36,256 bases of DNA, from contig CACLQI010000009.1 of NCBI GenBank assembly GCA_902608975.1, forward strand, positions 1 through 36,256, given 5' to 3'. A program made the position numbers and the translations under genes. The notes below the pieces were generated by a model, which worked only from the letters and a program-made list of their open reading frames with translations, was not told the DNA's origin and did no database searches. Below are positions 23,868-31,544 of the stretch, one piece after another. This DNA is from an uncultured Pelagibacteraceae bacterium. Its GTDB lineage: Bacteria; Pseudomonadota; Alphaproteobacteria; Pelagibacterales; Pelagibacteraceae. How positions within the stretch are numbered: the first letter of the stretch is position 1; each line of letters begins with the position of its first letter.

Positions 23868-24155
23868 ATGGCTAATACAGACATTATAATACACGATGAA
23901 AAAGATAATGTAGGTGTAGTTGTTATAGAAAAAATTCAACCTGATCAAAAATGCAATTGTTGGATAATGGAAAACGATAAATCAACTACAATTGAATCTA
24001 TTAATGAAATTAAATTAGGTCATAAAGTAGCAATGATTGATCTTAAAGAGGGTGACACAATAATAAAATACGGCCACGATATTGGTAAGGTTGTTAAATC
24101 AATTAAAAAAGGGGAACATGTTCATGTTCATAACGTAAAAACTAAGAAGTGGTAA
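23868..24155 (+). CDS. suyA: (2R)-3-sulfolactate sulfo-lyase small subunit
   Basis: A 95-residue SAF-domain protein of the UxaA N-terminal type. It starts [19 protein letters not shown], has the middle [22 protein letters not shown], which is the core motif of UxaA/GarD/SuyA small domains, and ends [11 protein letters not shown]. Together with SuyB it forms an iron-dependent lyase that splits 3-sulfolactate to pyruvate and sulfite. The two-subunit layout (about 95 plus 390 residues, adjacent genes 4 bp apart) is that of SuyAB rather than the fused altronate dehydratase of about 490 residues. It stands next to aprMBA, tauE and xsc, all concerned with sulfite, which supports the sulfonate role. 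No clear ribosome site is visible. Confidence 0.82.
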   Translation: MANTDIIIHDEKDNVGVVVIEKIQPDQKCNCWIMENDKSTTIESINEIKLGHKVAMIDLKEGDTIIKYGHDIGKVVKSIKKGEHVHVHNVKTKKW

Positions 24156-24159
24156 TAAT

Positions 24160-25326
24160 ATGGAAATTCCAAAAAGTTTTTTAGGATATAAAAGAGAAAA
24201 CGGTAGAGTTGGAACCAGAAACCATGTGGTGATTCTCCCTGTAGATGATATTTCAAACGCCTGTGCTGAAGCAGTTGCTAATAATATAAAAGGAACTTTT
24301 GCGATTCCTCATGCTTATGGAAGACTTCAGTTTGGTGCTGACTTAGAATTATTTTTCGACACAATGATCGGAACTGGTAAAAATCCAAATGTTGCTGCGT
24401 GTATTGTAATTGGTATTGAACCTAAATGGACTAAAAGAATAGTTGATGAAGTAGCTAAAACAGGAAAACCAGTTGAAGGATTTAGCATTGAAGGTTCAGG
24501 CGATATTAAAACTATTATGAAAGCTTCTCAAAAAGCACAAGAATTTTCTCAATGGGCATCAGAAAAACAAAGAGAAGAATGTCCTTTAAGTGATCTTTGG
24601 ATATCTGTAAAATGTGGAGAATCTGATACTACATCAGGTATGGCTGCTAATCCTGCGGTTGGAAATTTAATGGATAAATTAGAACCATTAGGAGTTCATC
24701 TCTGTTTCGGAGAAACTTCTGAGTTAACAGGAGCTGAAAAAGTCTGTGCCACAAGAGGAGCAACACCAGAAGCTTCAGAAAAATTCATAAAAACTTGGAG
24801 CGATTATAACGATTTTATTTTAAAAGAAGCTACGAATGACCTTTCTGAAAGTCAACCAACTGCTGGAAATATTGCAGGAGGTTTAACAACAATTGAAGAA
24901 AAAGCTTTCGGAAATTTCCAAAAAATTGGGTCAAGAAAATTTATTGATGTACTAACACCTGCAGAAGAACCAAAAAAAGGTCCCGGCTTGTATTTTATGG
25001 ATACCTCATCAGCTGCGGGTGAATGTTTAACTTTACAAGCTGCCGCAGGATTTAATATTCACTTATTTCCAACTGGACAAGGTAATATCATAGGTAATGC
25101 TATAGAACCTGTAGTAAAATTAACAGGTAACCCAAGTACAGCAATAAACATGAGAGAGCATATTGATTTAGATGTTTCAAAAATTCTTAAAAGAGAAATG
25201 AATATGGATCAAGCTGGCGACGAATTGATAATGACAACTATAAGAGCAGCAAGTGGTCGTCTTACTTGTGCAGAAGTTCTAGGCCATAAAGAGTTTGTAA
25301 TGACCAAATTATTTCGAAGTGCTTAA
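24160..25326 (+). CDS. suyB: (2R)-3-sulfolactate sulfo-lyase large subunit
   Basis: A 388-residue UxaA-C-terminal-like lyase. [22 protein letters not shown] opens it, as in Suy[25 protein letters not shown] is the conserved core, with Cys and acidic residues likely near the iron, and [21 protein letters not shown] follows. The end holds [34 protein letters not shown]. The reaction is sulfolactate to pyruvate plus sulfite in the cytoplasm, letting the cell use sulfolactate from algal or plant sulfoquinovose and DHPS breakdown. The stop is 3 bp from the stop of convergent tauE, the sulfite exporter gene. The alternative, a two-part altronate or galactarate dehydratase, is less likely in this context. 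Confidence 0.85.
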   Translation: MEIPKSFLGYKRENGRVGTRNHVVILPVDDISNACAEAVANNIKGTFAIPHAYGRLQFGADLELFFDTMIGTGKNPNVAACIVIGIEPKWTKRIVDEVAKTGKPVEGFSIEGSGDIKTIMKASQKAQEFSQWASEKQREECPLSDLWISVKCGESDTTSGMAANPAVGNLMDKLEPLGVHLCFGETSELTGAEKVCATRGATPEASEKFIKTWSDYNDFILKEATNDLSESQPTAGNIAGGLTTIEEKAFGNFQKIGSRKFIDVLTPAEEPKKGPGLYFMDTSSAAGECLTLQAAAGFNIHLFPTGQGNIIGNAIEPVVKLTGNPSTAINMREHIDLDVSKILKREMNMDQAGDELIMTTIRAASGRLTCAEVLGHKEFVMTKLFRSA

Positions 25327-25329
25327 AAA

Positions 25330-26427
25330 TTATTTTTTTTGAGCTGTCGAAGGTTTGGGAAAGTACTTTTTTCTCAAATTCGAAAGTTGTCTTCTAACTA
25401 TAGCGGCGCCTACTCCTAAAACCAAAGCAAGTACGATTGAAAATAAACCATATAAAATTGGAACTTCTTCAGAGAGTCTTTTAACAAATTGGGAAACAGG
25501 TCCCAAGGTATTTGTTCTATTATCCATAGCATTTACAATGGTTTCTTCTGTAAAGAAAGTTTCATAAGCTATTGCTATTCCAACTAATAATAACAACAAT
25601 GCTAAGATTGTTTTAAATTGTGAACTATCGACAGTCTCACCAATTTTTTGTCCAACCTGAACTCCTAAAATTGAGCCACATATTAATACAGTCACTAAAA
25701 TTAAATCGATAGATCCATAATTAAACGCATGCAAAATAGTAACAATTGTACTCACAAATATCGTAACAAATAAAGATGTTCCAGGAATTAACTTAGTTGG
25801 CATTCCAATAATATAAATCATTGCAGGCACAAGAATAAAAGCACCACCAATACCCATTATTGCAGCTAAGAATCCAACTATTAAACCAATTATTATCGGT
25901 GTAAATATACTTTCGTATAATCTTGACTTTTTAAAACGCATTCTAAATGGTAGTCCATGAAACCAATAGTGATAATGTAATTTTTTCTTTAATACTATTT
26001 TTCTTCTCGCTCTATCAATTTCACTTATACCTTGGACCAACATTATGGTACCAATAATTGCAAGTATGTACATATAAGCTAAGGAAATAACTATATTTAT
26101 TTTTCCCATGTCTTGAAAGTAAGTAAATGTCAAAATTCCAAATATTGTTCCAACAGTTCCTCCTGCAGCGATTATCAGGCCCATTTTATAATCTAGTGTT
26201 CCTCTTAAATAATGAGTAGTAGATCCAGATATTGATGTTCCTAAGATATTGTTTGCTTCGTTAGGCACAGCGTATGCTGGTGGAATTCCCAAAAAAATTA
26301 AAAAGGGTGTCATTAAAAACCCTCCTCCAACTCCAAATAATCCAGACAAAATTCCAACGACTAAACTAAGAGTAAATATTAGAGGTAAACTTACATAAAC
26401 TTCTGCTATTGGAAGAAAAAACTCCAT
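25330..26427 (-). CDS. tauE: TauE/SafE family sulfite (anion) exporter
   Basis: A 365-residue membrane protein with two homologous halves, each opening with a glycine-rich helix: GILSGLFGVGGGFLMTPFL (about residues 25-43) and GFLAAIMGIGGAFILVPAM (about 184-202). A cytoplasmic loop rich in Arg and Lys joins the halves, and a basic tail ends the protein. The extra length over the usual 250-residue TauE comes from this loop and from the C-terminal region. TauE/SafE proteins export sulfite, sulfoacetate or related anions. Next to sulfite-producing lyases (SuyAB, Xsc) and a sulfite oxidation system (AprMBA), sulfite export is the natural reading. It ends the minus-strand apr gene run. Confidence 0.88.
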   Translation of the reverse strand: MEFFLPIAEVYVSLPLIFTLSLVVGILSGLFGVGGGFLMTPFLIFLGIPPAYAVPNEANNILGTSISGSTTHYLRGTLDYKMGLIIAAGGTVGTIFGILTFTYFQDMGKINIVISLAYMYILAIIGTIMLVQGISEIDRARRKIVLKKKLHYHYWFHGLPFRMRFKKSRLYESIFTPIIIGLIVGFLAAIMGIGGAFILVPAMIYIIGMPTKLIPGTSLFVTIFVSTIVTILHAFNYGSIDLILVTVLICGSILGVQVGQKIGETVDSSQFKTILALLLLLVGIAIAYETFFTEETIVNAMDNRTNTLGPVSQFVKRLSEEVPILYGLFSIVLALVLGVGAAIVRRQLSNLRKKYFPKPSTAQKK

Positions 26428-26484
26428 AAATAATAATTATTCCTCAAAAATATCAAAGTCAACTAGTTGATAAAAAATTATATT

Positions 26485-26634
26485 TTAAATTACGTTTAGA
26501 AGAGTACCCGCAACTATTACACACCAATATACTGCTAAACCAAAATATACAGCTGATTTAGAGGTCAAAATTGAAATATTTTCTGGGAAAAACTTAATAA
26601 TTTTTTTTATGTTTTTGTTAAAATTATCAAGCAT
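26485..26634 (-). CDS. Small single-helix membrane protein between apr genes and tauE (49 aa)
   Basis: A 49-residue frame lies in the otherwise empty space between tauE and the 116-residue gene. It has a basic amphipathic N-terminus (NFNKNIKKIIKFFPEN) and one membrane helix (AVYFGLAVYWCVIVAGTLLNV). All neighbours are in the same direction with gaps of 43 and 57 bp, so it likely belongs to the apr-tauE transcript. It could be a small partner of TauE or an unrelated membrane peptide. I recognise no family. Confidence 0.55.
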   Translation of the reverse strand: MLDNFNKNIKKIIKFFPENISILTSKSAVYFGLAVYWCVIVAGTLLNVI

Positions 26635-26677
26635 ATCCTCGGAATACACCTACCAATAAAAATTTGCAAGTTAAATT

Positions 26678-27028
26678 TTAAAATATTGTAGCTCCAAAGA
26701 CCTTGGTGGTACCATCCTCCTCACCCAAAACAAGCCGGCCTAAAAAATCTCCTGGCATCTTCGTGCTAGTTTGTTTGTAAAGGACAGTTATATAAAGTCC
26801 TCTTCTTAAACAGCCAAAAGGTTTATAATCATTTGATAAAGTTGAGATCAACTCGTTACTGGCCCATTGTTTTCCTAGTTCAACTTCATTGGCTCCATAA
26901 AGCATTTGAGATGAGAAATCTCTAGTAAAACCTCCATAATCTTTCATATTTGAGCATTTAATTAAGTTTGACCAAATGGGGTCTGCAATTTTAAAGATTT
27001 CTTGGTCTAGTTTGTCAAGAAGACTCAT
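26678..27028 (-). CDS. Uncharacterised protein encoded directly after aprA (116 aa)
   Basis: A 116-residue soluble protein starting 8 bp after the aprA stop and in the same direction. It has no signal peptide or membrane helix. Notable segments are IADPIWSNLIKCSNMKDYGGF, LYGANEVELGKQW, FGCLRRGLYITVLYK and a C-terminal GRLVLGEEDGTTKVFGATIF. Two Cys (at about residues 24 and 73) are visible but no metal-binding motif. The mixture of strands and helices could suit a small alpha/beta domain such as an NTF2-like fold, but this is only an impression. I do not recognise the family. The position suggests a function tied to Apr or sulfite. Confidence 0.7.
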   Translation of the reverse strand: MSLLDKLDQEIFKIADPIWSNLIKCSNMKDYGGFTRDFSSQMLYGANEVELGKQWASNELISTLSNDYKPFGCLRRGLYITVLYKQTSTKMPGDFLGRLVLGEEDGTTKVFGATIF

Positions 27029-27036
27029 TAATTTAT

Positions 27037-28896
27037 TTAAGAAGCTTCTTTTTTTTCTTTTTCATCATCAATAATATGATAGACAGGCGCTTTCTCCATG
27101 GTAAATTTTCCAGTTTTTGGATCTCTTCTTGATAAAGTAAGGCAATGCCAATTGTCATCATCAAGTTTCATAAAATCACCTCTATAGTAATAGCCTGGCC
27201 AACGAGTTTCTTGTCTAAAAAGAGTATGTTCGGTTACACATTGAGATGTGAGAGTTCTATGTTTTAATTCCCATGCCCTCATAAGCTGGTGATAATCTTC
27301 AGCACCTATATGCTCAAGATCTTCTTGTAACCAATGTAATAATTCTAAACCTCTTTTAAGAGTATTTTCATTTGTCATATAATTATATGAAATACCACCA
27401 ACATACTCATCCATAATTTTTTGTAGACGTTGAAGCCCTTGTATAGGCGATATATAGCTTGGAGAGACAGTTCCTCCAGTAATTTCGTTTCTTCCAACTG
27501 TATAATTTTCTAAAGGTTTGAAAATAATTTTTTTAAATTCTTCACACTGTTTTTCACTAACTTTAATGTCTTTTGCTTTTTGCTCTTCTATATATTTTAC
27601 AGCTGCTTTAGCTGCTAAACGTCCTTCGGTGAAAGATCCTGATGAAAACTTATGGGCACTGCCTCCAACTGTATCACCCGCACCAAATAAACCTTCGACT
27701 GTAGTCATTCTGTTATAACCCCAAAAATATTCTGGTGGGGAAATATCCTCAGGCCCACTTACCCAAGCACCAGAACATGTTGCATGTGAACCCATTACAT
27801 AAGGTTCTGATGTAGTTAGTTCTGGGTTGGTATACTTTGGATCAATATTTTGAGATGCCCAAACAACTGCTTGTCCAACAGTCATGCCAAGAAAATTTTC
27901 CCAGCCAATCGTTTCTAGGTGTGGATCTTGAAATGCTTCTTTTGTAACCATGTGAATTGGTCCACCTCCAGCCATCGTTTCTTGAATAAATGCATGATTT
28001 CTTAAACATGTTGGTGTTGGATGATGATCTATATATTCACCAACTAGTTCTTTAGTTTGATTATACCATTTCTTCTCATAGTTTTCGCCATTAGCATTTT
28101 GAGTATATGTTTTGAGATGTAGAAAGTAAGCACCAACTGGACCATAGCCATCTTTAAATCTGCATAAAACAATTCTATTTTCCATTTGCGTCATTTTAGC
28201 TCCAGCTGCAATAGGAAGAGCATAAGCAGATCCATTGCTCCAGGGGGCATACCAAGTTCTTCCCATGCCTTCACCAACAGCTCTAGGTTTGAAAATATGT
28301 GACGCTCCTCCAGCAGCAACTATTACAGTTTTTGCTCTAAAGACATAATAATCACCTGTTCTCATATTAAATCCAACAGCTCCACCTACTCTATTTTCTT
28401 TTGTCTCATCCATAAGGAGATGAGTTATCATTATTCTATTGTAAATTTTGTCAGCAGATTTTTTTGCAGCTTCAGCCACTATTGGTTTGTAGCTTTCTCC
28501 ATGTATCATTATTTGCCATTTTCCTTCACGTTGATAACGACCTGTCTCCTTATTTTTCATCATAGGCAAGCCCCATTCATCAAACATATGAACTGTAGAA
28601 TCTACGTGACGAGCCATGTCATATCCAAGATCTTCTCTAACCAATCCCATTAAATCATTTCTTGCATAACGAACATGATCTTCAGGTTGATTTTCGCCCC
28701 ATTGCATTCCCATATAACAATTAATTGCGTATAAACCTTGAGCAACAGCACCACTTCTATCTATATTAGCTTTTTCAACACATACGATTTTTAAATCTCT
28801 TCCCCAGTGTCTCGCTTCAAAAGTGGCGCCTGTACCGGCCATACCTCCACCTACAACGAGTATATCACAATCTTCAAATATAGTTTTTTTTGCCAT
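27037..28896 (-). CDS. aprA: Adenylylsulfate (APS) reductase alpha subunit
   Basis: A 619-residue FAD enzyme of the fumarate reductase/AprA family, close to the usual AprA length. FAD-binding CDILVVGGGMAGTGATFEAR (about residues 9-28), AAGGASHIFKPRAVGEGMGRTWYAPWSNG and MTQMENRIVLCRFKDGYGPVGAYF are AprA hallmarks, as is HPTPTCLRNHAFIQ. With AprB it interconverts sulfite plus AMP and adenylylsulfate. In organisms without sulfate respiration the enzyme runs in the oxidative direction. Here it would oxidise sulfite released by Xsc and SuyAB. Its start overlaps the aprB stop by one base (TAATG). ATP sulfurylase (sat), needed to make sulfate from APS, is not in the window. Confidence 0.95.
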   Translation of the reverse strand: MAKKTIFEDCDILVVGGGMAGTGATFEARHWGRDLKIVCVEKANIDRSGAVAQGLYAINCYMGMQWGENQPEDHVRYARNDLMGLVREDLGYDMARHVDSTVHMFDEWGLPMMKNKETGRYQREGKWQIMIHGESYKPIVAEAAKKSADKIYNRIMITHLLMDETKENRVGGAVGFNMRTGDYYVFRAKTVIVAAGGASHIFKPRAVGEGMGRTWYAPWSNGSAYALPIAAGAKMTQMENRIVLCRFKDGYGPVGAYFLHLKTYTQNANGENYEKKWYNQTKELVGEYIDHHPTPTCLRNHAFIQETMAGGGPIHMVTKEAFQDPHLETIGWENFLGMTVGQAVVWASQNIDPKYTNPELTTSEPYVMGSHATCSGAWVSGPEDISPPEYFWGYNRMTTVEGLFGAGDTVGGSAHKFSSGSFTEGRLAAKAAVKYIEEQKAKDIKVSEKQCEEFKKIIFKPLENYTVGRNEITGGTVSPSYISPIQGLQRLQKIMDEYVGGISYNYMTNENTLKRGLELLHWLQEDLEHIGAEDYHQLMRAWELKHRTLTSQCVTEHTLFRQETRWPGYYYRGDFMKLDDDNWHCLTLSRRDPKTGKFTMEKAPVYHIIDDEKEKKEAS

Positions 28897-29366
28897 TAAT
28901 AGTAAACACCTTTTTTAAATGCACTCTTTTCAACTTTAGGTAATTCTTTGTTTGTATTTAAACCCTTTGGTTCATTATATAAAATTTGTGAATTAATTTC
29001 ACCTTGGTTTGGTTTATCTCCTTCAGCAAGTTTTGGAATAAATTTCCCCCAGGGTTTAGTTGTTATTGGTGAAACAAAATCTTTAACTGTTCCGTTTCTA
29101 AATTTAATTTTCCAAGATATTGTTCCTTTTTCTTCTTCTCTTCTAACTCTTACGCTATGTCCCATTGGTGCAAAGTCAGCGTAGCCTCTTACATCAATTG
29201 CATGATTTGGACATGCCTTAACACAAGAGTAACATTCCCAACAAAAATTTGGTTCAATATTTTTTGCACGTCTAATTGTTTCATCAATATGCATAATATC
29301 TGAGGGACATATATCAACGCAATGTCCACAGCCATCACAACGTGTCATGTACACAAAAGTTGACAT
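28896..29366 (-). CDS. aprB: Adenylylsulfate reductase beta subunit (iron-sulfur)
   Basis: A 156-residue ferredoxin-type subunit. The first [4Fe-4S] set is Cys10, 13, 16 and 20 in CDGCGHCVDICP. The second is Cys42, 45, 48 and 52 in CWECYSCVKACP. GYADFAPMGHSVRVRR and WKIKFRNGTVKDFVSPI follow, with a long C-terminal tail that wraps AprA in known structures. It passes electrons between the FAD of AprA and the membrane partner. It follows aprM by 29 bp and overlaps aprA by one base. Confidence 0.95.
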   Translation of the reverse strand: MSTFVYMTRCDGCGHCVDICPSDIMHIDETIRRAKNIEPNFCWECYSCVKACPNHAIDVRGYADFAPMGHSVRVRREEEKGTISWKIKFRNGTVKDFVSPITTKPWGKFIPKLAEGDKPNQGEINSQILYNEPKGLNTNKELPKVEKSAFKKGVYY

Positions 29367-29395
29367 AATTTATTTTTTTCTTTCCTTTATCATAT

Positions 29396-30199
29396 TTAAT
29401 AATGTTTTGGATCTTCTCTTGTTATACCCAATCCAAACTGTTTTGGGGCATCAGATTCGGGCGGCAAATTGTCTCTAGATCCATCTGCTTCCGCTAAATT
29501 TTTTTGTATTGCTGCACCAGGCTTGTAAAACATATGAGCAAATTTTGACCAATATACTCCTCCAAACAAAACTAGGTTTGATACAATAAACAATACTAAA
29601 AAAACTTTATCATCCCATCTGTCATTTAAATTTAATGTTTGCAAATATGACCAAATTAGACCGAATAAAGAAGATGCCATAAGAGCAAGAACAAATAAAT
29701 CTGCTTTGATAATTCTGTACCAAGGTTGAGCTTCTGAATAAACATCTACTCTTAAAAAAAACCAAAACCAACCTCCGCCAATAACTGTCATTATTGCACC
29801 AACGTGCCAAATGATTGGCCAAAAAGATGGTGTATCTGAAGATGGATTTGAATAACAAAAAATCATTATTGCTGATCCAATCCAAAATAAAATTGTTCCG
29901 TACATTCCAAGAAGATGAGCGACTCTTCTTTTTCCTGCACCTAACTCTGATGTTGTGGCTATATCACTAACAATAGTTTTAGAAATTACAGATATTTTTT
30001 CACCTGTAGTTAAAGTTTTTGTAGCAGATAGTTTTGCTTTTTTTGCATTTTCAAAAAAATACTTAACATTTTTTTTATGAATAATGTCTAAAAGAGTTCC
30101 AATAATAATCAGTGCAACCATTGCAACAACAAACAACTGCATATAAATAGGTGAAATCGTTTCTGCCAAAATTGAAAACGGATTGACTGATAACATCAT
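29396..30199 (-). CDS. aprM: Membrane anchor of APS reductase
   Basis: A 267-residue membrane protein with about five or six helices and a soluble loop near residue 45-90. GKRRVAHLLGMYGTILFWIGSAIM, WHVGAIMTVIGGGWFWFFLRVDVYSE and YWSKFAHMFYKPGAAIQK contain conserved histidines suited to haem or quinone contact. It is the first gene of aprMBA, the arrangement of sulfur-oxidising bacteria that lack QmoABC. There AprM is thought to link AprBA to the quinone pool. A strong AAGGGAAGGA ribosome region precedes the start (two consecutive ATGs). A TATACT (30231-30236, minus strand) lies upstream but lacks a good -35. Confidence 0.88.
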   Translation of the reverse strand: MMLSVNPFSILAETISPIYMQLFVVAMVALIIIGTLLDIIHKKNVKYFFENAKKAKLSATKTLTTGEKISVISKTIVSDIATTSELGAGKRRVAHLLGMYGTILFWIGSAIMIFCYSNPSSDTPSFWPIIWHVGAIMTVIGGGWFWFFLRVDVYSEAQPWYRIIKADLFVLALMASSLFGLIWSYLQTLNLNDRWDDKVFLVLFIVSNLVLFGGVYWSKFAHMFYKPGAAIQKNLAEADGSRDNLPPESDAPKQFGLGITREDPKHY

Positions 30200-30250
30200 G
30201 ATTTTTCCTTCCCTTTAGATGAAAGTTTTTAGTATAGATGTGAAAATAGA

Positions 30251-31024
30251 TCAACCGTTATATCGAGGACAGTTCGTAACGGCTTTTGCATAAATTTTCG
30301 ATAAAAATCTATAATTTTTTAAACTTTTTCTTTTCCAATCTGTTTTTTTGATACGATTCACAGAAACTACTCCTTTGCCAGAACCAATAAGTATAATTTC
30401 ATCATAAATATTAAGAGAATCAATTGATATATTTTTTTTTATAATTTTTTTTATTTTTTTATAAAAAAATTTATATGTGGTTCCTTCATAAAAGTTATTA
30501 ATTGGAGAATATATCTTATCATCTCTTATAAATAAGAGATTAGAGGTTCCAGTTTCTAATATTTTATTATCTTTATATAAAGCTATATCCGATTTGCTTG
30601 TATCTAATCTTTTAAGAAAATTTAAGATTTTTTTATATTTTAAATTTTTATGTTTAGGATCTATTCTTTTATAGTTAAGTAAATTAAGAGTAAAATTTGA
30701 TTTTGGTTTTATTCTTTTTCTTAAAGAAATAGATGTCATTTTATTATTTAGAGCTATCCTAAATAAGTGATCATATTTTTTATTTTTATTAATATTTAAT
30801 TTAATTAAATGACGAATATTTCTTTTTGTATTATTTTTATTAATTCTATAAATTTTTAATGATCTAATTAAATTATTAATATGTTGCCTAAAAAATAAAA
30901 TTTTTGCAGGTTTCCCAATAATTCTCATGGTTGTAAAAACACCATAGGAGTTCCAAAGATTATTAAATTTTATTTCTTTTAGATCTTTATGCCGATAAGA
31001 TTTTTTTAATAATAGTTTGACCAT
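30251..31024 (-). CDS. pabC: Class IV aminotransferase-like, probable aminodeoxychorismate lyase
   Basis: A 257-residue PLP enzyme of the branched-chain aminotransferase/4-amino-4-deoxychorismate lyase fold. The N-terminus WNSYGVFTTMRI matches the GxFETMR type start. The lysine in YKKILNFLKRL sits where the PLP lysine (KxLNYL) is expected, and LETGTSNLLFIRDDKIYSP is the conserved active-site loop. As third gene of pabB-pabA-pabC it should release pyruvate from aminodeoxychorismate to give 4-aminobenzoate for folate. The start overlaps pabA by 38 bases, and no other Met lies near. The protein is extremely rich in Lys, Asn and Ile, and family match is moderate. Confidence 0.75.
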   Translation of the reverse strand: MVKLLLKKSYRHKDLKEIKFNNLWNSYGVFTTMRIIGKPAKILFFRQHINNLIRSLKIYRINKNNTKRNIRHLIKLNINKNKKYDHLFRIALNNKMTSISLRKRIKPKSNFTLNLLNYKRIDPKHKNLKYKKILNFLKRLDTSKSDIALYKDNKILETGTSNLLFIRDDKIYSPINNFYEGTTYKFFYKKIKKIIKKNISIDSLNIYDEIILIGSGKGVVSVNRIKKTDWKRKSLKNYRFLSKIYAKAVTNCPRYNG

Positions 31025-31544
31025 TTTCAGTTAAAAAAGATTCTGGATGAAATTGAAAACCGTATACACTATTTTTCGAGTCTTCAATAGCCATTGGAAT
31101 GTTTGATTTTGTACATCTCATTGTTATTTTTATATTATTTGACTTGTACGGTTCATATAATTTTAAAGAATGATATCTTCCAACTTTAAATATTTTATTT
31201 TTTTTAAATAATATACTTTCATTTGTTACCTTGATCTTTGATTGATAACCATGAAAAATATTTTTTTGCTGTATAATTTTTCCTTTTTCATTAAATAAAA
31301 TTTGTTGATATCCCAGACAAATTCCTATTATTTTCTTTTTTCCTTTATATTTTTTATAAATCTTTGAAGTTATTGGATAATCCTTTGGAGATCCCGGTCC
31401 TGGTGATAAAACTATTACTCTAGACTGATCTAATTTTTTTTTATTTATATTAAAATAATTTGAACAATATACTTTATCAAATTTTGAAAATTGGTGGACA
31501 ACGTTCCAAGTGAAAGAATCTTGATGATCAATTATGTAAATCAT
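30987..31544 (-). CDS. pabA: Glutamine amidotransferase subunit (PabA/TrpG type)
   Basis: A 185-residue class I glutamine amidotransferase. DHQDSFTWNVVHQF opens it, VLSPGPGSPKDYP is the oxyanion region, GICLGYQQ contains nucleophile Cys76, and FQFHPESF holds His166 and Glu168, so the triad is complete. It supplies ammonia to the chorismate enzyme encoded just upstream. The start overlaps the pabB stop as ATGA. The same protein type serves anthranilate synthase, so PabA or TrpG cannot be separated by sequence alone; the neighbouring class IV lyase favours PabA. Confidence 0.88.
   Translation of the reverse strand: MIYIIDHQDSFTWNVVHQFSKFDKVYCSNYFNINKKKLDQSRVIVLSPGPGSPKDYPITSKIYKKYKGKKKIIGICLGYQQILFNEKGKIIQQKNIFHGYQSKIKVTNESILFKKNKIFKVGRYHSLKLYEPYKSNNIKITMRCTKSNIPMAIEDSKNSVYGFQFHPESFLTENGQTIIKKILSA

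Noticed and set aside
23868-25326. Altronate or galactarate dehydratase
   Set aside because: Those enzymes are usually single long chains and would sit with hexuronate genes. Here two separate subunits stand among sulfite genes, which fits SuyAB better, though a tree would settle it.
27037-29366. Dissimilatory sulfate reduction
   Set aside because: There are no dsr or qmo genes, and the aprMBA order with AprM belongs to the sulfur-oxidising type. Neighbouring genes generate sulfite, so oxidation is the sensible direction.
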